A DNA stretch of 42,078 bases, from NCBI GenBank assembly GCA_002328835.1, contig DCWN01000025.1:107343-149420 (forward strand), in the 5' to 3' direction. Source of the stretch: Acidobacteria bacterium UBA2161 (GTDB lineage Bacteria > Acidobacteriota > Vicinamibacteria > Vicinamibacterales > UBA823). Shown here one piece after another: positions 26,897 through 36,113 of this stretch. The notes under the pieces are model-generated. The model had not been told where the DNA came from and made no database searches. It saw only the letters and a program-made list of their open reading frames with translations. The first letter of the stretch is position 1. Each line of letters starts with the position of its first letter. A program made the position numbers and the translations under genes.

Positions 26897-28438
26897 TCAA
26901 CCGGCGAGACGCAGGTCGCGGCCCGTCATCGCCGCCGGCGGTTCGATACCCAGTAGCGCGAGCAGAGTGGGCGCGACGTCGCGCAGCGAGCCGTCGCGCA
27001 GCTCGCCATTCTCCTGACTTCCTATCAGTAGCACGGGAACGGTGTTCATCGTGTGCGCGGTGTGCGGGCACTGTCGCTCGGCGTCCCACAGCAATTCGGC
27101 GTTACCATGATCGGCGGTCACGACGACCGTGCCGCCCGTGTTCCGGACCGCCTGGACAATCCGCCCGAGGCAGCCGTCGAGCGTTGCGACGGCGCCCACC
27201 GCCGCATCGAGCTTGCCGGTATGCCCGACCATGTCGGCGTTGGCAAAGTTGCAGATGATCATCCGGTGCCGGGCGGCCCCGACATCCTCGACGAGATGGT
27301 CGGTGATGCCGCGCGCACTCATTTCGGGCTGCAAGTCGTAGGTTGGGACCTGGGGTGACGGTACCAGAATCCGGTCTTCCCCGGCGTAGGGCCGTTCTTC
27401 TCCGGAGTTGAAGAAGTAGGTCACGTGCGCGTACTTCTCGGTCTCGGCCAGCCGCAGATTCGTGACGCCGTGTGCGGCCAGCACCTCCGCCAGGTTGCTG
27501 GAGAACTCCTGCGGCGGAAGGACGACGTCCAAACCGTAGGTCGCGTCGTACTCCGTCAGCGTCGTGCACTGGAGCCGCGGCTGCCGGCGTCGGGCGAAAC
27601 CGTCGAAGTCCGCGAACGCCAGCGCGCGAGTCAACTGCCGGGCGCGGTCCGCTCGGAAGTTGAAGAAGATCACGGAGTCGTCGTCGTCCATCGGGCCGAT
27701 CGGACGACCGTCGGCATCCACGATGACCGCCGGGTCGATGAACTCGTCGGTGACACCCTCGGCGTATGACGTGGTGAGCAGGTCGGTCGCGCGCGCTGCC
27801 GGCCGCGCCTCGCCCGAGACGATCGCGTCGTAGGCGCGTTCGGTCCGGGGCCACCGCCGGTCGCGGTCCATGGCGAAATAGCGGCCGCAGACCGAGGCGA
27901 TCCGGCCCACACCGAGACGGGCCATCGTCTGCTCGACGGCGGCCAGGTATTCGGCACCGGCGTTGGGAGGGGTATCCCGACCGTCGGTCAGCGCGTGCAC
28001 GAACAGGCGCGACACTCCAAGCGCGGCGGCCCGCTCGAGCAGCGCGTCCAGATGGAGGCGATGGCTGTGCACGCCGCCGTCCGACACGAGCCCGACCAGG
28101 TGGAGTGCGTGGTTGTCCGCGCCCCGGGTCATGGCTTTCGTCAGAATAGCGTTCGTGGCCAGCGCGCCATCCGCAATCGCCGCGTCGATCCGGGTAATGT
28201 CCTGGTAGACCACACGGCCGGCGCCCAGGTTCATATGGCCGACTTCCGAGTTGCCCATCTGGTCGGCGGGCAGCCCGACGGCCTGGCCGCTCGCGACCAG
28301 CGACGCGTGCGGGAAGCGGTCGAGCAACTCGTCGTACACTGGGGTGCTGGCCAGCGCGATCGCGTTGTAGTCTCGTGTCTGCCGGAGACCCCATCCATCC
28401 AGGACGACGAGGACGAGCGGCGGCGAGTGGGGGGGCAT
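26897..28438 (-). CDS. gpmI: 2,3-bisphosphoglycerate-independent phosphoglycerate mutase
   Basis: A 513-residue Mn-dependent glycolytic enzyme interconverting 3- and 2-phosphoglycerate. Metal and catalytic blocks are VVLDGWG (Asp14), MGNSEVGHMNLGAG with the phosphoryl-accepting Ser64, HALTDGRDTPP, FFNFRADRARQLTRAL, EKYAHVTYFFNSGEE, NFANADMVGHTG and TADHGNAE. The length is standard. The start is either the ATG at 28438 or a GTG two codons upstream (28444); no ribosome binding site decides between them. It follows eno by 15 bases or less, forming a two-gene lower-glycolysis operon. The N-terminal coding bases include a run of seven G on the + strand. Confidence 0.96.
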   Translation of the reverse strand: MPPHSPPLVLVVLDGWGLRQTRDYNAIALASTPVYDELLDRFPHASLVASGQAVGLPADQMGNSEVGHMNLGAGRVVYQDITRIDAAIADGALATNAILTKAMTRGADNHALHLVGLVSDGGVHSHRLHLDALLERAAALGVSRLFVHALTDGRDTPPNAGAEYLAAVEQTMARLGVGRIASVCGRYFAMDRDRRWPRTERAYDAIVSGEARPAARATDLLTTSYAEGVTDEFIDPAVIVDADGRPIGPMDDDDSVIFFNFRADRARQLTRALAFADFDGFARRRQPRLQCTTLTEYDATYGLDVVLPPQEFSSNLAEVLAAHGVTNLRLAETEKYAHVTYFFNSGEERPYAGEDRILVPSPQVPTYDLQPEMSARGITDHLVEDVGAARHRMIICNFANADMVGHTGKLDAAVGAVATLDGCLGRIVQAVRNTGGTVVVTADHGNAELLWDAERQCPHTAHTMNTVPVLLIGSQENGELRDGSLRDVAPTLLALLGIEPPAAMTGRDLRLAG

Positions 28439-28453
28439 GGGCACGCGTCGTGG

Positions 28454-29761
28454 TCAGTCGGTCAGGTGTCTGAGGGCGGCACGACCGGCGTAGCGACTCG
28501 ACGGATTGGCCGCTTCGATCCGCAACAGCTGGTTGTACTTGGCGACGCGGTCGGTCCGGCTCGCCGAGCCCGTTTTGATCTGCCCGGCGGCGGTGGCCAC
28601 GACCAGATCGGCAATCGTCGTGTCCTCGGTTTCCCCGGAGCGATGCGAGACGATCGACGCGTAGCCGGCCGCCTTGGCCATCGCCATCGCCTCGAACGTT
28701 TCGGTGAGGGTGCCGATCTGGTTCACCTTGACTAGCAGGGCGTTGCCGACGCCCTCCGCGATGCCGCGCTCGAGAATAGCGGGGTTCGTGACGAAGACGT
28801 CATCGCCCACGAGTTGCACCTTGCTGCCCAGTTCGCGGGTCATCAGTTGCCAACCCGGCCAGTCCTGCTCCGAGAGCCCGTCCTCGATCGACGCGATCGG
28901 ATAGGCCGCAATCCACTCGCCGTAAAGCGCGATGAGGTCCTCGGCCGACTTCGTTCCGCCCCCGGACTTCTTCAGGACGTAGCGCCCCGGCGACCCGTCG
29001 TCCCAGAACTCGCTCGCGGCGACGTCGAGTGCCAGATAGACATCCCGCCCGGCCGTGAACCCCGCCGCGGCGACCGCCTCGAGCACGAAGTCGATCGCTT
29101 CCTGGTTCGACTTCAGGTCGGGTGCGAAACCACCTTCGTCGCCGACACCGGTGGCCAGCCCGCGCCGCCGGAGTGCATCGCGCAGGGCCTGGAAGATCTC
29201 GCTGCCGGCCCGCACCGCATCGGCGAACGTGGAGACGCCGACCGGCATCACCATGAACTCCTGGAAGTCGACGTTTGTGTCGGCGTGTGCGCCGCCGTTG
29301 AGGATGTTCATCATCGGCACCGGCAGCAGCGGTGCCGGGTCGGCCTCGCCCTCGTGCAGCGAGGCGAGATGGGCGTGAAGCGGGAGGCCGGCGTGGACCG
29401 CCCCCGCCTTCGCCGCCGCCAGCGACACGCCCAGGATCGCGTTGGCGCCGAGACGGCCCTTGTTGGGCGTCCCATCCAGTTCGATGAGGCGTCGGTCGAG
29501 GGCGGCCTGATCGAGGTCGGTCCCGATCAGCGTGCCGGCGATCTCGCCGTTGACATGCCCCACCGCCTGTAGCACGCCCTTGCCGCGGTACCGGTCGGCG
29601 TCTCCGTCGCGGAGCTCCAGGGCCTCCCTGATGCCGGTCGAGGCGCCCGAAGGCACGGCGGCGCGGCCAGCGGCACCGCCCGCGAGCATGACGTCGACCT
29701 CGACGGTCGGATTGCCGCGGGAATCAAGGATCTCGCGACCGATGACCTTTGTGATCTGCAC
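28454..29761 (-). CDS. eno: Enolase
   Basis: A 435-residue glycolytic enzyme converting 2-phosphoglycerate to phosphoenolpyruvate. The N-terminus has GREILDSRGNPTVEVDV; SGASTG (38-43) is the mobile loop. Catalytic and metal residues are visible: Glu209 (GDEGG), Asp246, Glu293 (SIEDGL), Asp320, Lys345 in the signature LLVKVNQIGTLTE, and Lys396. The ATG at 29761 lies about 60 bases downstream of the predicted transcription start. First gene of the eno-gpmI operon. Confidence 0.98.
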   Translation of the reverse strand: MQITKVIGREILDSRGNPTVEVDVMLAGGAAGRAAVPSGASTGIREALELRDGDADRYRGKGVLQAVGHVNGEIAGTLIGTDLDQAALDRRLIELDGTPNKGRLGANAILGVSLAAAKAGAVHAGLPLHAHLASLHEGEADPAPLLPVPMMNILNGGAHADTNVDFQEFMVMPVGVSTFADAVRAGSEIFQALRDALRRRGLATGVGDEGGFAPDLKSNQEAIDFVLEAVAAAGFTAGRDVYLALDVAASEFWDDGSPGRYVLKKSGGGTKSAEDLIALYGEWIAAYPIASIEDGLSEQDWPGWQLMTRELGSKVQLVGDDVFVTNPAILERGIAEGVGNALLVKVNQIGTLTETFEAMAMAKAAGYASIVSHRSGETEDTTIADLVVATAAGQIKTGSASRTDRVAKYNQLLRIEAANPSSRYAGRAALRHLTD

Positions 29762-29829
29762 GGTTTCCCCCGAAGGTGGAACGCCGACGCCGGCCGGGGG
29801 CTGCCTGCGCCACCGGCCCGGCGGCCGGG

Positions 29830-29838
29830 ATCATACCA
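29830..29838 (-). promoter_or_regulatory. Extended -10 promoter of eno
   Basis: Read leftward, TGGTATGAT fits TGnTAnnnT. The predicted start is about 29823, leaving a leader of about 60 bases before the eno ATG. Confidence 0.5.
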
Positions 29839-29915
29839 TGCACGTCGGGACCGGTACGGGGCCGCCGGCGAGCTAAGTGTGCCCGGAATCAGGGGTTCGA
29901 CCCGCCTCATCGGGG

Positions 29916-29945
29916 TTGCCTAAGATGGCTGGAAGCCTGTACACT
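29916..29945 (+). promoter_or_regulatory. Promoter of the 29994-33077 operon
   Basis: TTGCCT (29916-29921), an 18-base spacer and TACACT (29940-29945). The expected start is near 29952, about 42 bases before the ATG at 29994. Confidence 0.45.
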
Positions 29946-29993
29946 TAATCGAGATTCGTCGCTCCCGTCCCAGCAGCTCGGAGAGCCTGTTCA

Positions 29994-31109
29994 ATGTCCG
30001 TGAGCCGTCAGCGAGCGACCTTCTGGGTCCTCACCTTGGGCGTCAGCCTGTTCGTCGCGGCCGACGTGGCGTCGGCTCAACGGCCGCCCCCACGGCCCCG
30101 GACCCAGCAGGCCGAGCCCGAAGCGCTGTTGACCGAGGCAGAACGCGCCGAGGCGGCCAGGCTGCTGCCGCTCATGGATGCGGCGCTGTCCGGGGAAGGC
30201 GCGACCGACCTGGTGGCGAGCCTGCGGTGGGACTACCTCAAGGCGCAGGAAGGGCAGGTGTACGTGCCCTTCACGCTCAGCCTCAATCCCGAGACGATCA
30301 GCCAGTCGGTGACCGTCTACGTCCGGTTGGCACCGGCCGGTATGGTGCTGACACCGCCGCCCGCGCCCGTACCGGGCGAGCCGGCCCCGCCCGTGGAGCC
30401 TCCGTCGTATCCGTTCGAGGATGTGCACTTCGTCGACATGCGGCCGTCGGCGAGCGGAAACTATGTCCTGCGGCGCGCGTTCGCGGTGCCGGCGGGGTCT
30501 TATGATCTGTATGTCGGGATCAAGGACTCGGAGTTAGTGGAGACTGATTCGGTGGAGGTCCGGAGCGGTGTGCTCAAGCGCACCGTGGACGTGCCCGACC
30601 TGTGGGGCGGCCAGTTCACGACGAGTTCGATTTTCGTCACCGAGCGGGTGGAGCCGATCCCGGCGCCGCTGTCGCCCGAGCAGCAGCGATCTGACCCGTA
30701 CGCCATCGGCTCCGCGCGGATCGTACCGCGCGACGTCATGCAGTACGAGAAGACCGACACGCTGTCGTTCCTGCTGTTCATCTACAACCCGCAGCTCGCC
30801 GAGCAGAAGCCCAACGTGACGCAGAAGCTCAACGTGACGCAGAAGCCCAACGTGACGGTCGAGTACAACTTCCACCGGCGGACCGCGGCGAGCGAGGAAT
30901 TCTTCAACGCCACGACACCGCAGACGCTGAGCGCCGAGACCTTGCCCCCGGCGTTCGACATGGCGGCGGGCCACCAGCTCTCGGCCGGTCAGAACGTGCC
31001 GCTGAGCGCGTTTCCCGAAGGCATCTACCGGCTGGAGATCCACGTCATCGACAACGCGGCCGAGGCCTCGATCTCACGGAACGTGAACTTCACCATCATC
31101 GGATCCTGA
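29994..31109 (+). CDS. Secreted protein of unknown function with beta-rich domains
   Basis: A 371-residue protein. The signal peptide is WVLTLGVSLFVAADVASAQ (about 11-29), followed by a Pro/Arg segment. The rest alternates beta-strand-like stretches: VYVPFTLSLNPE (about 92-103), a proline-rich loop (about 119-137), SGNYVLRRAFAVPAGSYDLYVGI, then SFLLFIYNP (about 257-265) and YRLEIHVIDNAAEASISRNVNFTI at the end. This looks like two or three Ig/beta-sandwich domains. I do not recognise a named family. A three-copy 18-base tandem repeat gives QKPNVT QKLNVT QKPNVT in the second domain. The barrel gene follows after 18 bases with a good GGAGGG site, so the two proteins are likely to be partners at the cell surface. 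Confidence 0.8.
   Translation: MSVSRQRATFWVLTLGVSLFVAADVASAQRPPPRPRTQQAEPEALLTEAERAEAARLLPLMDAALSGEGATDLVASLRWDYLKAQEGQVYVPFTLSLNPETISQSVTVYVRLAPAGMVLTPPPAPVPGEPAPPVEPPSYPFEDVHFVDMRPSASGNYVLRRAFAVPAGSYDLYVGIKDSELVETDSVEVRSGVLKRTVDVPDLWGGQFTTSSIFVTERVEPIPAPLSPEQQRSDPYAIGSARIVPRDVMQYEKTDTLSFLLFIYNPQLAEQKPNVTQKLNVTQKPNVTVEYNFHRRTAASEEFFNATTPQTLSAETLPPAFDMAAGHQLSAGQNVPLSAFPEGIYRLEIHVIDNAAEASISRNVNFTIIGS
30804..30857 (+). repeat. 18-base tandem repeat, three copies, in frame
   Basis: Units at 30804-30821, 30822-30839 and 30840-30857. The first and third are identical and the middle differs by one base (P to L codon). Each unit encodes QKxNVT, so copy changes would add or remove six residues without a frameshift. 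Confidence 0.9.
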
Positions 31110-31127
31110 GGAAACACTGGAGGGACG

Positions 31128-33077
31128 ATGAGTCAGCATTACCGTGCCGTTGCCGCCGTCGTCGCCAGCGTCGTCGTCGGCGTGTGCGATCCGGTCATGG
31201 CCCAGCGCCGGGAGAGCCCGGCACGTCCGGTGGCCCAGGTGGCCGTCGCCGGAGAGGCCGTGGTCCACGGTGTCGTGACCGATGCGGCAGGCCGTCCGCT
31301 CGAAGACGCGATGGTGTCGATGCTCGGCACGTCAGCCACGACCCTGGCCGTCACCGACCGCGACGGCCGCTTCGAACTGACTGGCCTCCCCCCGGGGCCG
31401 TACCTCCTGCGAGCCCATCTTCAGGGATACGCCGCGTACGGTCGGGACTTCGTCGAGGTCTCGCCCGCCGGCACGTTGGAGTATTCGCTCAAGCTGCGAG
31501 CGAAGTCCGATGGCGGCGCGACCGAGCCTGAAGTCATTGCCGCCGGCTTCATCGCCGCGCCGCAGGCCGCCTCGTCAGCCGATGAGCTAGGCGCCGAAGC
31601 CGCCAATGCCGATGGCGCGCTGACGCCGGAGGCCACGCCAGGGCACGACCACAGCGAACTGGCCTGGCGGCTGCGGCACGCACGGCGCAGCGTGCTCAAG
31701 GAAGCCACCCGGATGGCGGCCGTGGATGTGAGCCAGGACGACACGCCGTTCAGGCCTGGGACGATGTCGTTCTTCGGCCAGGCCATGGCCTCGTCCGCGC
31801 GCGTCGCGTCGTCGTTCTTCAGCGGGGTACCGTTCACCGGCGAGATCAAACTGCTGACCACGGGCGCGATCGACAGTCCGGGTGATCTGCTCTCCACGGA
31901 CTTCGGCCCGCGGGGGGTGGCTTATCTCGAGGTGGGCACGCCCGTGGGCACGGTCGGCGCCTGGTCGGCCCAGGGCGCGATGACGCGCGGCGACGTGTCG
32001 TCGTGGATCGTGGCGGGCTCGTATGTCGACGAGTTGGCCAACGAGCACACCGTCGACGTCGGTGTCTCCTATGCGGCCCAGCGCTACAACGGTGGGGAAC
32101 CTGCGGCGATTGCCGCGCTTCGTACCGACAGCCGCACCGTGAGTTCGATGTACGGCTTCGACAGCTGGCGGGCCTCCTGCGCTCTGACGGTGGACTACGG
32201 GCTGCGCGTCTCGAACTACGATTACCTGCCCGAGACGTCGCTGTTGAGTCCGCGGCTCGGCGTCACGGTGTCGCTGGCGGAGCGAACGCGCGTCAAAGCC
32301 TCGTTCGCCCAGGCGATGCGCGCACCCGGGGCCGAGGAGTTCCTGCCGCCGTCCGACATGGGATTGTGGCTGCCGCCCGAGCGGACGTTCTCGCCGTTGA
32401 CACCGGGGGCGGACTTTCGGGCCGAGCGTGCGCGACACCTGGCGGTCGCGCTCGAACGGGACCTCGGTGCGGCCTACGTGGTCGGCGTGCGCCGATTCAG
32501 CGAGCGGGTCGACGATCAGCTGGTCACGCTGTTTGGCGGGCGCGGTGCGTCGGGGCTGCAGTCGAGTTTGAATCACTACTTCGTGGCCAATGGGGGCAAC
32601 GTCGGCGCCGATGGCTGGGGCGTGACGCTCAGCCGGGACGTTGCCGGGTGGGTGATCGGGTCGGTCGACTATTCGTACACTCGAGCGCGTTGGGACGCGA
32701 GTGCCGAGACGTCGATGTTCGCGGCGCGCGTACCGAGTGCGATCCGCACCGGGACCGAACGCTTCCACGACGTGACCACGGCCGTGCAGACCCACATCCC
32801 CGAAACCGATACGCGCGTCTTCGTCCTGTACAAGATCAATACCGCGTACGCCTCGGCGGATCCTGACGTCGGCGTGCCGGGTCTCGATGCCCGCTTCGAC
32901 GTCCAGGTGAAGCAGCGGCTGTCGTTCCTGCCGTTCGACGGTAGCGATTGGGAAGTCCTGGTGGCAGTGCGGAATCTGTTCCGCGAGGATCTGGGCGACG
33001 GCGTCGGGGTCTACGACGAGTTGCTCGTCGTCAAGCCTCCGAAGCGGATCGTCGGCGGCTTGCTCGTCCGGTTCTAG
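31128..33077 (+). CDS. Plugless TonB-receptor-like outer-membrane barrel with carboxypeptidase-regulatory-like domain
   Basis: A 649-residue protein. The signal peptide (about 7-25) is followed by a CarboxypepD_reg-like domain (about 43-125: VHGVVTDAAGRPLEDAMVSM, DRDGRFELTGLPPGPYLLRAHL). A linker (about 125-200) ends in a His-containing segment. From about 235 to the end come alternating strands with YDYLPETSLLSPRLGVTV, KASFAQAMRAPGAEEFLPP and a terminal aromatic (LLVRF), as in TonB-dependent receptors. The plug landmarks of true receptors (IRG, DGIP, RGPSS, LYG blocks) are missing, so it may be a permanently open or protein-assembly barrel. The barrel is shorter than the receptor at 5727. 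Second gene of a two-gene operon ending at the 33083 terminator. Confidence 0.82.
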   Translation: MSQHYRAVAAVVASVVVGVCDPVMAQRRESPARPVAQVAVAGEAVVHGVVTDAAGRPLEDAMVSMLGTSATTLAVTDRDGRFELTGLPPGPYLLRAHLQGYAAYGRDFVEVSPAGTLEYSLKLRAKSDGGATEPEVIAAGFIAAPQAASSADELGAEAANADGALTPEATPGHDHSELAWRLRHARRSVLKEATRMAAVDVSQDDTPFRPGTMSFFGQAMASSARVASSFFSGVPFTGEIKLLTTGAIDSPGDLLSTDFGPRGVAYLEVGTPVGTVGAWSAQGAMTRGDVSSWIVAGSYVDELANEHTVDVGVSYAAQRYNGGEPAAIAALRTDSRTVSSMYGFDSWRASCALTVDYGLRVSNYDYLPETSLLSPRLGVTVSLAERTRVKASFAQAMRAPGAEEFLPPSDMGLWLPPERTFSPLTPGADFRAERARHLAVALERDLGAAYVVGVRRFSERVDDQLVTLFGGRGASGLQSSLNHYFVANGGNVGADGWGVTLSRDVAGWVIGSVDYSYTRARWDASAETSMFAARVPSAIRTGTERFHDVTTAVQTHIPETDTRVFVLYKINTAYASADPDVGVPGLDARFDVQVKQRLSFLPFDGSDWEVLVAVRNLFREDLGDGVGVYDELLVVKPPKRIVGGLLVRF

Positions 33078-33082
33078 TACTC

Positions 33083-33134
33083 GGTCGGCAGTCCATTGAG
33101 ACGACGGGAATCAGTGACTGCCGACCATTTTTTT
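33083..33134 (+). terminator. Intrinsic terminator of the 29994-33077 operon
   Basis: GGTCGGCAGTC (33083-33093) and GACTGCCGACC (33116-33126) form an 11-bp perfect stem. It extends about five more pairs past a bulged C, and A then T7 follows (33128-33134). This is the clearest rho-independent terminator in the window, five bases after the barrel gene stop. Confidence 0.88.
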
Positions 33135-33147
33135 GAGTCGTTGCGGA

Positions 33148-33161
33148 TTCAAATTGTTGAA
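33148..33161 (+). promoter_or_regulatory. AT-rich inverted repeat upstream of the kinase gene
   Basis: TTCAA and TTGAA flank ATTG. The repeat lies in an AT-rich patch between the terminator and the kinase ATG, the expected place for that gene's promoter or operator. I see no convincing -10/-35 pair or sigma-54 site. Confidence 0.3.
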
Positions 33162-33197
33162 CTCTTGATTCGGTTGTTTGGATGGTGACTGGCTGAG

Positions 33198-36107
33198 ATG
33201 CGAGGCGCTGCAAAGAGCGGCGTCACGTCCTGGCCACGAGCTGCCGGGCTGGAACGCGGCATGCTCGCGGTGTCGGTCGTGGTGGGCCTGCTCGCCCTGG
33301 CGGTCGCGAACATCGCGGTGCGGTCGAGCTGGAGCGAGGTCGAGGACGGCGTCCTCTGGGTGTCACGGGTGGAGGGTGTCGTCGCCGCGGAGATCGGTGC
33401 TCGCTCGGCGGCGTCCGCCGCAGGCATCCGGCGTGGCGACGTGTTGCTGGCGATCGACGGGCAGCCTGTCGAATCACCGGACGAAGTCGTCGCCCATCTC
33501 CACTCCGGCGCGTCAGGTGACCGGCTCAACTACGTCGTTCTCAGGCTGGGGTCTCAGGAACTGCTCGAGCTGACCCTGCAGCCGATTCCCGCCGGCAACC
33601 GCACGTTGTATTTCGTGCTTGCGGCCGTCGGAGTCTTCACGCTGCTCGTCGGCGCGTCCGTGCGCCTTCGCCGCCCGACGGCGCAGTCGACGCTGCACTT
33701 CTTCTGGCTGACCGTCGCCTTCTTCGGCGTGCTCACGTTCTCGTTCAGTGGCCGTCTCGACCGCCTCGACTGGGTCTTCTACTGGGGAGACGTCCTGGCG
33801 ATGCTGATGCTGGCGCCGCTGTTCATGCATTTCGCCTTGATCTTCCCGGAGCGCGCGCCGGGCTGGATGCAGAACCAGTTGCGGCCGTTTCTGTTTCCCG
33901 CGCTCTACTTGCCGGCGCTGCTGCTGGGCACGATGCGCGCCGTGGCAATTTCGGGAGCGGGCGTGGACGGCGCCCGGATGATCGGCACCATCGAGGCGGT
34001 CGAGCGCCTCGAGTTGGTCTACCTTGCCATTTGCGTCGTCGGCGGTGCGGCGATCATGATCCGCGCGCTGCGGCGTGTCAGGTCGGTGACCGCGCGTCGG
34101 CAGCTGCGCTGGATCTTGTGGGGCACCGTCATGGGCGGGGCGCCGTTCCTGGCGGCCTATCTGGTGCCGTTCGCGTTCGGATTCGACCCGCCGACGCAGT
34201 TCGAGTTGACCGCGATCCCGCTCGGCCTCATCCCGCTCGCCTTCGCCTCGGCGGTGATCCGCTATCGCTTGATGGACGTCGAGGTCATCATCAAGCGCGC
34301 GATGGCCTACACGACCGCCATCCTGGCGATCGTCGTGGTCTATGCCGTGCTACTTCGGGTCGCCAGCCAGGTGCCGCTCGGCGGATCCGAGCAAGGCAAC
34401 ACGATCATCGCCCTGCTGGCCACGCTCGTCGTCGTGCTGCTGGCCAGCCCAATGAAGGACGCGATTCAGTCGGCCCTCGATCGCGTCTACTACCGTGACC
34501 GGTACGACTATCGTCGTGCGCTGGTCGGATTTGCGCGCGACCTGAACCGCGATCTGGATCTCTCGAGCTTGAGCGAACGGCTCGTCACGCGGGTCATGGA
34601 GACCTTCGTTGTCGATCGGATGGCACTCATGCTCGCGCCGGCTGGCAGCGACCGCGACGCGGAGTTGCAGACCATCCATGCCGTCGGGCTGGACGACGAC
34701 CTGCCGGCCCTCTCGCGCCGCTCGTCGGTCGGCGAGAGGTTGTGGGCGTCGCAGGCGGTCGCGCTCGATGATGCCGAACGGCTCCTGGACGATGCGGAGA
34801 TCGATCCGTGGTTGGCCATCGGAATCCACTACCTCGTGCCGAGTGTGTCGAAGGATGGCACGACGGCGGTCCTGGCGGTTGGGCGCAAGGACAGCGGCGA
34901 GCCGCTCAGCAGTGAGGACCTCGCGTTGCTCACGGCCGTGGCAGCCCAGGTCGCGACCGCGATCGAGAACGGTCGACTCTACGGACAGCTGCACGCCAAG
35001 GCCGCGGAACTCGACCGGCTGCACGAGTTCAACCAGAACGTGATCGAGTCGCTCAACGACGGGTTGGCCGTCGTCGGCGTCGACGGGCGCGTCGTGAGCT
35101 GGAACCGTGGCTTGGAGCAGCTGTATGGCGTGCCGCGCGAGGCGGCGCTCGGCAAGACGCTCGCGGAGCTCTTCGATGCGCCATTCGTCCAGTTGCTCCA
35201 CGAGGCGCGCGACGAAGGCGCAGGTGGCGTTCGATACCGGGTGCCGCTGCAGTCGCGGCATGACACCGGTTCGGAGCGCCTACTGGTCAACGCGGCGACC
35301 GCCCCGCTGCGCACGCCGCAAGGCGGCGGCGGGGGCACCATCGTGATCCTGGAGAACATCTCCGAGCGCGTCCAGCTCGAGGAGCAGCTGCAGATTTCGG
35401 AGAAGATGGCATCCATCGGCCTGCTCGCCGCCGGGGTGGCGCACGAGGTCAACACGCCGTTGACCGGTATCTCGAGCTTCACGCAGATGCTGCTGGAAGG
35501 AGCCGAGGCCGAGGATCCCAAGACACGGCTCCTCGAGAAGATCGAGCGGCAGACCTTCCGCGCGGCCAAGATCGTGAACGGGCTGCTCAACCTGGCACGC
35601 CCCGTGCGCTCGGAGACGGGCCCTGTCGACATCAACGCGGTCATCAACGACGTGTTGGCACTGCTGGAACACCAGCTGAAGGCGTCGCACATCAGCGTAC
35701 GAAAGGAATTGGGCACGCCCGCGCCGATCGCGCTCGGCCTGGACTACAAGCTGCAGCAAGTCTTCCTGAACCTCTTCTTGAATGCGCGCGACGCCATGCC
35801 CAAAGGGGGGTGGCTCCGGATCGCCACACGGCGCGACGGCGAGCGGGCGGTGATCGAAGTCGCAGATACCGGGGCGGGGATCTCGGGGGAGCATCTCTCG
35901 CGGATCTACGATCCGTTCTTCACCACCAAGTCGCTCGGTCGGGGGACCGGTCTCGGCCTGTCGATCACGTACGGCATTGTGCAGGAGCACGGCGGTTCGA
36001 TCGAGTGCGACAGCGTCAAGGGGCAGGGCACGCGGTTCGTGCTGGGACTGCCGCTGGCCACCGCAGTCTTGGCTCGAACGGATCACGCGGTGCAGAAAGC
36101 GACCTAA
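33198..36107 (+). CDS. Membrane sensor histidine kinase with PDZ, GAF and PAS domains
   Basis: A 969-residue kinase. Order: membrane helix (22-41), extracytoplasmic PDZ-like domain (about 55-130: GIRRGDVLLAIDGQPVESPDEVV), about seven further membrane helices (137-418), a GAF domain (about 440-595), a PAS domain (about 605-725: ESLNDGLAVVGVDGRVVSWN), HisKA with the phosphorylated His749 (GVAHEVNTPLTGI), and a HATPase domain (about 840-955: N-box NLFLNARDAM, DTGAGI, GTGLGLS). It probably senses a periplasmic or membrane signal, perhaps a protein terminus through PDZ, and phosphorylates the NtrC-type regulator encoded six bases downstream. The kinase class resembles NtrB/ZraS types. Confidence 0.92.
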   Translation: MRGAAKSGVTSWPRAAGLERGMLAVSVVVGLLALAVANIAVRSSWSEVEDGVLWVSRVEGVVAAEIGARSAASAAGIRRGDVLLAIDGQPVESPDEVVAHLHSGASGDRLNYVVLRLGSQELLELTLQPIPAGNRTLYFVLAAVGVFTLLVGASVRLRRPTAQSTLHFFWLTVAFFGVLTFSFSGRLDRLDWVFYWGDVLAMLMLAPLFMHFALIFPERAPGWMQNQLRPFLFPALYLPALLLGTMRAVAISGAGVDGARMIGTIEAVERLELVYLAICVVGGAAIMIRALRRVRSVTARRQLRWILWGTVMGGAPFLAAYLVPFAFGFDPPTQFELTAIPLGLIPLAFASAVIRYRLMDVEVIIKRAMAYTTAILAIVVVYAVLLRVASQVPLGGSEQGNTIIALLATLVVVLLASPMKDAIQSALDRVYYRDRYDYRRALVGFARDLNRDLDLSSLSERLVTRVMETFVVDRMALMLAPAGSDRDAELQTIHAVGLDDDLPALSRRSSVGERLWASQAVALDDAERLLDDAEIDPWLAIGIHYLVPSVSKDGTTAVLAVGRKDSGEPLSSEDLALLTAVAAQVATAIENGRLYGQLHAKAAELDRLHEFNQNVIESLNDGLAVVGVDGRVVSWNRGLEQLYGVPREAALGKTLAELFDAPFVQLLHEARDEGAGGVRYRVPLQSRHDTGSERLLVNAATAPLRTPQGGGGGTIVILENISERVQLEEQLQISEKMASIGLLAAGVAHEVNTPLTGISSFTQMLLEGAEAEDPKTRLLEKIERQTFRAAKIVNGLLNLARPVRSETGPVDINAVINDVLALLEHQLKASHISVRKELGTPAPIALGLDYKLQQVFLNLFLNARDAMPKGGWLRIATRRDGERAVIEVADTGAGISGEHLSRIYDPFFTTKSLGRGTGLGLSITYGIVQEHGGSIECDSVKGQGTRFVLGLPLATAVLARTDHAVQKAT

Positions 36108-36113
36108 CACGTG

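Noticed and set aside
29890..29906. A tRNA-like T-arm (GGGGTTCGACCCG)
   Set aside because: No acceptor, anticodon or D arms surround it; it is a chance hairpin in the promoter gap.
33135..33197. A sigma-54 promoter in front of the kinase gene
   Set aside because: I found no GG-N10-GC pair with the expected TGGC...TTGC context in this gap.
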